From assembly GCA_051294375.1 (NCBI GenBank), contig CM119270.1, positions 20,916,417 to 20,980,416 of the forward strand: DNA of 64,000 nt, in the 5' to 3' direction. Positions within the stretch are counted from its first letter, which is position 1, and each line of letters begins with the position of its first letter. Under the pieces are notes generated by a model. It saw only the letters and a program-made list of their open reading frames with translations, ran no database searches and was not told the origin of the DNA. Source of the stretch: Paraspadella gotoi (Eukaryota > Chaetognatha). Position numbers and translations under genes: made by a program. Shown here in pieces: positions 58,921 through 64,000 of this stretch.

Positions 58921-61014
58921 TCAAAATGGCCGCCAGAGGGACTGCTTGTCGCTCAAATTGTCGGCCGCCGCCGAAGCCGAGGAGTAACTCTTCTTTGGCG
59001 GCAGCGGGTAAGGATGATGAAGGTGAGGATGACCCGACCCGCCCCGACTTTGTCCCACGACTCGTCCGAACCCGAACTCGGGAGCGGGCGAGGCTCTCGA
59101 CGACGAAGGAGCGGGGCCTTGTCCGACCGAGCCGTGTCCGATGGGCGCGGATTCGGCAAAGGCCGCGGGCGAGACGCTCTTGGCCGAGTAAGGCGGCGTG
59201 AGAGGCTCGGCCTTGACCGAATAGAAGGACCCGAAAGGTCGACCGGGGGAAAGCGACCCTTCCGAAGAGACTGGGGAATGATGAGCCGACGACGATGGAG
59301 ACGACGACGAGGAAACGGGAGAAATGGCGGGAGGCGGACAAAAGACGCTGACGGGAATTCGGGCGGAGGCTGAGGACCCAGTGGAGAGATTGACTGGCGA
59401 AGGAGTTGATGAAGAAGGAGGTGGACAAGAGACTGGAGAGATTGGCCGAATGGGCGGAGAGTACGGAGATTCTCCGCGCTGCAGCAGCATTTGCTGGTGC
59501 TGTTGTTGCAGTTCGAATCGGGACGGAAAGCGGCTGGATTGCGGCTGCTGAGCGGCGGCTGCGGCAGCCACGGCGGCGGCGTGCTCCCGCGCCAAAACGT
59601 AGGACGGAACGCCGGCGACGGCGGGATTGTTCTTGAGAGACGCCGCCAAGGAGGCGGCGGCGGCGGCGGCGCTGCCGGGTTCTAGAGACGGAGCGGCGCC
59701 CTGCGGCGTTGGACGAATGGGCGCCGGCTGCAGCAGCGTCGCCTTTTGCTGCGGCGTGAGCGGCTGCTGCTGAGAAGGCGCTGCAGCGGCCGAACTCTTG
59801 GTCGAGATCGGCGAGAATTGATGCTGTTGCGGCTGCTGTTGAGGAATCTGCTGCTGTTGCTGCTGTTGCACCGCTGCCGCCTGCGACAGCGATTCGATGC
59901 AGTGCGCCAGGTGCGAGAGCATCCGCGCGCGCAGCTCGTGGGAGATGCCGTCGACGGATGTCAAGTAGCGCGTGACTTCGCCAGCGCATTCAGTGAATCC
60001 AAGGCGATACTTGTTGATCACCGAAGGATCTTGCTGCACGGCCGACTGCATGCGTTGTCTTTGGAGGCCGCGGAGATACCGGACGGTCATCTCCAGGATG
60101 TCCGCTTTTTCCATCTTGGAGGCCTGGGCGTTCTGAAGGAGGGGAGAGAGAGGAAAGAAAAGAATTAGGTTGGTTACGTTTGCTTATTAATAAGTATTAA
60201 TAAATATTCGTAAGAAATAATAATGAGGTTATTGTATAGATGAATCAACTAGGATGTAAAAATGTTATCATTGTCGTCATAGTACTCATAGTAGATCAGT
60301 CATAGTGAGTCATAGTTTTAAATTCCTCTTCCTCCTCCTCTTCCTTTCTTAATAGTTCCTTCTCTTTTTCGTTCCTTCCTTTCCCTAAAAAATAAAATCT
60401 GCAACAGTTTTTTTCCTATTTTTTTCCTCCTTTGAAAAAAAGGATAACAAAGAATTCCTTTTTATTTTTTTTTTAGGACGGGGATTAATTGAGGGGCTGA
60501 AAGAGGGGGAGGTGGGATTTTGGGGGTCGATTGGGGGTTGGAAAGGGGTGCTCAAGGTGGGTCTAAAAGGGGAGGTGGAAGAGGCCCGACTTGGAAACAA
60601 ACGAAGCCTTTTTTTTCTCGCAAGAAAAATCGAAGAAAAAAAATCAGGGAAGGTTGGGGGGGTGGGGCTGTTAAGACGAGCATTGGCCGTCAGGGGGGGA
60701 AAGCGTTATACGTCGTTCTTGACGGAAGAGAGAGATGGAAAAATAGAGAAGTATAAAAATAGAAAAGTAGAAATAGAGAAGAAGAAATATAAAATATAAA
60801 TAAATGAGCAAAAAGAAATAAAATAATTATATCCTGTACAGAAAGTAAGACCAAAAAAAAAAAGAAAAAAAAAGGGGGTGGCAGGGATCGAATACCCGGA
60901 ATGAACGACGACAATCAAACCCCGCACGCCTCCCCCACAGTTTGTGTGTGTGTGGTGTGTGTATGTGTGTGAAGGAACGCGTCTCCTTCTTGGCCGGCTG
61001 GAAAGGGGCCCGGC

Positions 61015-61065
<51 letters not shown>

Positions 61066-61068
61066 AGA

Positions 61069-61103
<35 letters not shown>

Positions 61104-61203
61104 AGGAGGGCACCGGTTGGGGTCGGCTCTTGTCCGCCGGTTGGCGACCGACGAAAAAAAAAAAGGAAGACTCGTGACTCAGGGATCCACGATGATCGTC
61201 CCG

Positions 61204-61243
<40 letters not shown>

Positions 61244-61687
61244 ATGGCCCCGGGACCGTGGGAAAGGAGAGAGAGAGCGAGAGGCTTCTTATCTGTTGAT
61301 TAACACGAGACGACGACTCCAGAAAGAAAAAAAAAAGAGGGAATAAAAAAAGAAAGAAAATAATTTTAGTAAAAGAAAAAAAAAATTGAAAAAGGAAAAT
61401 AAATTCGAAGGGAAAGGCTTATGGCGCGAGCCGCCGGAGGGAGGAGGAGAAAGAGCGTAGGTTTTAAAGGGGAGGAGGAAGAGGGGGGAGGAAAAAAAAA
61501 GGATTTCTTTTAATTTCTTTCTTTTTCTTTCTTTCTTTCTCCGATTCAGGTGGTGAAAATTATTCAAGGATAAGAAACTTTTTTTTTCTGGTGAAGGGGG
61601 GCGGGACGAGGGGGGGAGGATATTATTCCTGTGAGAAGAGAAACCTCTAGAGAGAATTTAGTCTGAGAAAGTTTTGAGTCAAAGAAA

Positions 61688-61779
<92 letters not shown>

Positions 61780-62050
61780 AGGATAATGATTGAAAGAGGA
61801 AAAAGGGAAATCGAAAAGGATGTAGAGAAAATAAATAAAAACTAATACTTAATATTAGTAATAGAATTAATTGTAATAGTACAGAGTAGAGAGGAAAAAC
61901 CCACTTAAACAATTAAGTAACTTAAAAAAAAAAATAAAAGGGCGACCCAGAAACTATATCGAGGAAAAAAATCCCTTGATTAATTAGACGAAGAACTTTT
62001 AAAAAAAATGGTCCCGGGGAGGGATTTTTTGTTTATTTAAATGGGAAGAA

Positions 62051-62127
<77 letters not shown>

Positions 62128-63207
62128 CTTGGACCTCTTGAATGGATTCAAAGTCTGATTCGGTGGAAACGAAGAACCGATCCAAGAAAAAAATAGGAAA
62201 AAAATACCATAAATTAAATTTTTTTTTTTTTTTAATTGCCGCTTTTTTTTTATTTATTATTAGATTTAGATCATGTATTCAGGGTGGCCAATTTGCTCTT
62301 TACCACAAATCAATGACCCCAAAACCTCAAATAAAAAAGAATTTTCGATTTTTGTTTAAACTCTTTTTTACTTCCGGGGAAAAAACTAAAATGCTGAAGT
62401 CAAGTTATTGTCGGGAAATGTGAACCATCATAACTTGGAACAAATGGTCTTTATCACCGTCATGACACAGTCTTTATCACTGTCACGAGCTTGTCATTTG
62501 TTTGAAGACTTTAAGAGTTCGTTTACATTTGTTAAGGGGCCCCCGTCATATCTGAGAAGTCTTTTGTCATTCTCGTCAATATTTATGAAATCGATAGATA
62601 ATCTTAAAAAAAACGATAACTAAAAATAGTCTCGGGATTCTACTCACGTCTTTTTTCATGGTGTCCAGCAAAATGGCCTTCAATTCGGACAAGCAATTGT
62701 TGATTCTTGCTCTTCGTCTTTTCTCCATCAAAGGTTTCGTGCTCTGGGTTTTTAAGGGAAGAGAGAGAGACATAATTAGTACAGACCGGAAAAACTTCTT
62801 TTTTTTTTTGCTTCTTTCCTTCCTCAGATAAATTGAATCTAATTTAAGTGCTTAAAATGCGGTAAAGACCTTTAGTAGTTTTTATCATTGCTTCGCTGGT
62901 TAATTGCCGTATTAAAAGTTAAACGATAAAAAAGAGGACAAAAAAATTAAACTTTGTATCTAATTGAGCCCGANNNNNNNNNNCGCCATTTTTTTCATTT
63001 AGCCAACTAGTTTTTTTTTCGTTCTCGCGATAATTAAGCTCATCTTTTTGTCAAAGTTTTGACTAAAGAAAAACATAAGATCAAATTAAATCCGCAAGTT
63101 TTTTTTTTTTGTATAATTTAAATACATTTTAGGTTAAAAGCTGGAAAACTTACTTTTCTGTAGTTGGAGTTGGCGGCCGACGAGGGTGATTTTTCCGAGG
63201 AGGGCAT
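58921..63207 (-). CDS. Hes/hairy-family bHLH-Orange transcriptional repressor
   Basis: Nuclear DNA-binding repressor, typically a Notch target that recruits Groucho/TLE. Three exons: 63154-63207, 62648-62743 and 58921-60132, all phase 0, with GT-AG borders; 453 residues. Basic region and helix 1 are residues 19-48 ([20 protein letters not shown]), with the family's Pro (P22) in the basic region; helix 2 is 56-78 ([19 protein letters not shown]). The intron splits the loop, a usual Hes position. Orange domain is 85-132 ([19 protein letters not shown], then [12 protein letters not shown]). The rest is Gln-, Ala- and Ser/Pro-rich. The protein ends LWRPF with a TGA directly after: W450-R451-P452-F453, where the family normally has WRPW. 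The start ATG (63205-63207) precedes [17 protein letters not shown], and no in-frame alternative joins the bHLH. The 2.5-kb second intron holds GA, GTC and GAAA arrays. Larger open frames in other phases of exon 3 are shadows. Confidence 0.93.
61682..61780. repeat. (GAAA)n microsatellite
   Basis: About 95 perfect bases of GAAA. Confidence 0.95.
62056..62126. repeat. (GA)n microsatellite
   Basis: About 70 perfect bases of GA. Confidence 0.95.
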
Positions 63208-63640
63208 TTTGGAAGGTCGGGTGAGTTTTGATCGGGAGAAAAGTAAGTTTGGATCGCCGTCGATCGTATTAAGGAGGTGAGGAGTTTTTGTAATCCAAGC
63301 CTTCGTCAAAATAAAGTTTCAAGTTTTCGAGATTAGCGAGACAGAGAGTGAGAGAGTGATTTTTTTTTTNNNNNNNNNNNNNNNNNNNNNNNNNNNNNNN
63401 NNNNNNNNNNNNNNNNNNNNNNNNNNNNNNNNNNNNNNNNNNNNNNNNNNNNNNNNNNNNNNNNNNNNNNNNNNNNNNNNNNNNNNNNNNNNNNNNNNNN
63501 NNNNNNNNNNNNNNNNNNNNNNNNNNNNNNNNNNNNNNNNNNNNNNNNNNNNNNNNNNNNNNNNNNNNNNNNNNNNNNAGAAAGAGAGAGAATGAGACAA
63601 AGAGAGACAGAGACGGAATGCGAGGGGACGAGTTCGTCGT
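63208..63640 (-). other. Hes 5' UTR with gap
   Basis: Between the TATA box and the ATG; includes a 209-base gap (63370-63578) and GA/CT scraps. The transcription start is expected near 63615-63625. Confidence 0.5.
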
Positions 63641-63644
63641 CAGC

Positions 63645-63652
63645 ATTTTATA
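63645..63652 (-). promoter_or_regulatory. TATA box of the Hes gene
   Basis: Minus strand TATAAAAT in a CTCGAG-TATAAAAT-GCTG context. Many Hes genes have TATA promoters. It lies about 440 bases upstream of the ATG. Confidence 0.65.
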
Positions 63653-63663
63653 CTCGAGCGACG

Positions 63664-63671
63664 CGTGGGAA
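63664..63671 (+). promoter_or_regulatory. Su(H)/CSL-type site, proximal
   Basis: CGTGGGAA fits YRTGRGAA. It starts 12 bases upstream of the TATA box. The overlapping CGCGTG (63662-63667) is the complement of CACGCG, a class C Hes site, so activation and auto-repression could compete here (inference). Confidence 0.5.
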
Positions 63672-63770
63672 CGAAAACTCGGCCGAGATGCTGTTGATCT
63701 TCGGAGGAGGAGGAAGAGAAGAAGGATAAGTAAAGGGAGGAGGAAGAGGACGAGAGAGAGAAGGAAGTGT

Positions 63771-63808
<38 letters not shown>

Positions 63809-63813
63809 ATTGG
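63809..63813 (-). promoter_or_regulatory. CCAAT box
   Basis: CCAAT on the minus strand about 155 bases upstream of the TATA box. Confidence 0.3.
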
Positions 63814-63821
63814 ATTTCGTC

Positions 63822-63829
63822 CGTGGGAA
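63822..63829 (+). promoter_or_regulatory. Su(H)/CSL-type site, distal
   Basis: A second CGTGGGAA, same orientation, 158 bases from the first. Two such sites near a Hes TATA box suggest direct Notch control. Confidence 0.45.
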
Positions 63830-64000
63830 AGGCGACCTTCCTCTCGACGCACGCATGCCCGGGGAAACTTGAAGACGGCAGGCCGCCCCGATAATAACTC
63901 CTCTTCCTCCTCATCNNNNNNNNNNNNNNNNNNNNNNNNNNNNNNNNNNNNNNNNNNNNNNNNNNNNNNNNNNNNNNNNNNNNNNNNNNNNNNNNNNNNN

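Larger units (their letters stand above)
60133..62647 (-). other. Hes intron 2 with microsatellites
   Basis: Contains (GA)n at 61020-61110, (GTC)n at 61204-61241, (GAAA)n at 61682-61780 and (GA)n at 62056-62126. GGGATCGAATACCCG near 60883 is a stray tRNA-T-arm-like word. No nested gene seen. Confidence 0.6.

Noticed and set aside
58787-59989. 400-codon open frame on the minus strand overlapping Hes exon 3
   Set aside because: It is a shifted frame of the same exon, Arg/Ala-rich because of GC-rich codons; the Hes frame has the conserved domains.
59746-60168. Plus-strand open frame opposite Hes
   Set aside because: Antisense shadow of the Gln/Ala-rich Hes coding sequence.

Overview
This is an unpolished, gap-containing piece of an invertebrate animal nuclear genome. 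The evidence for an animal is a calsyntenin tail and a Hes/hairy bHLH-Orange repressor, both split by GT-AG introns. AT-rich non-coding DNA makes up most of the window. The real exons stand out by C/G-ending codons. I cannot place the phylum; a protostome is my guess only. Runs of N (10 to 654 bases) start at 7912, 18992, 26905, 27041, 32783, 33517, 43159, 46126, 50541, 52161, 62974, 63370 and 63916.

Genes, left to right. (1) 12034-14378, + strand: the 3' exons of a calsyntenin (one transmembrane helix, acidic tail, C-terminal LEWDDST kinesin-binding motif). (2) 16699-20591, + strand: a six-exon multi-pass membrane protein that I do not recognise; its third exon lies in a tandemly duplicated block. 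(3) 27210-31510, + strand: a few orphan exon-like pieces inside a large inverted repeat. (4) 39735-43158: an LTR retrotransposon of the Ty3/Gypsy type (5' LTR, primer site, protease and reverse-transcriptase remnants in several frames). (5) 43695-45286, + strand: the last two exons of a small secreted peptide precursor with a CX3C-X9-CX3C core and dibasic cleavage sites. (6) 58921-63207, - strand: a complete three-exon Hes-family gene with TATA box and two Su(H)-type sites upstream.

The rest is repeat: dense (GA)n/(CT)n microsatellites, triplet and tetra/pentanucleotide arrays, minisatellites of about 10, 27, 32, 33 and 85 bp, degenerate TTAGGG-like DNA in introns, SINE-like copies, a dispersed TACAACCAATAT family and a hairpin family with a hammerhead-like core. 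Three structures look at least partly like assembly products: the ~14 kb inverted repeat (25705-39734), the tandem copies at 17222-18830, and the noisy direct copies at 50915-58400. In each, copies differ mostly by one-base indels and lie next to gaps.

The genes do not form an operon or pathway. Calsyntenin (vesicle cargo and synaptic adhesion), the peptide precursor and a Notch-responsive Hes gene are all compatible with neural expression, but nothing in the sequence ties them together.
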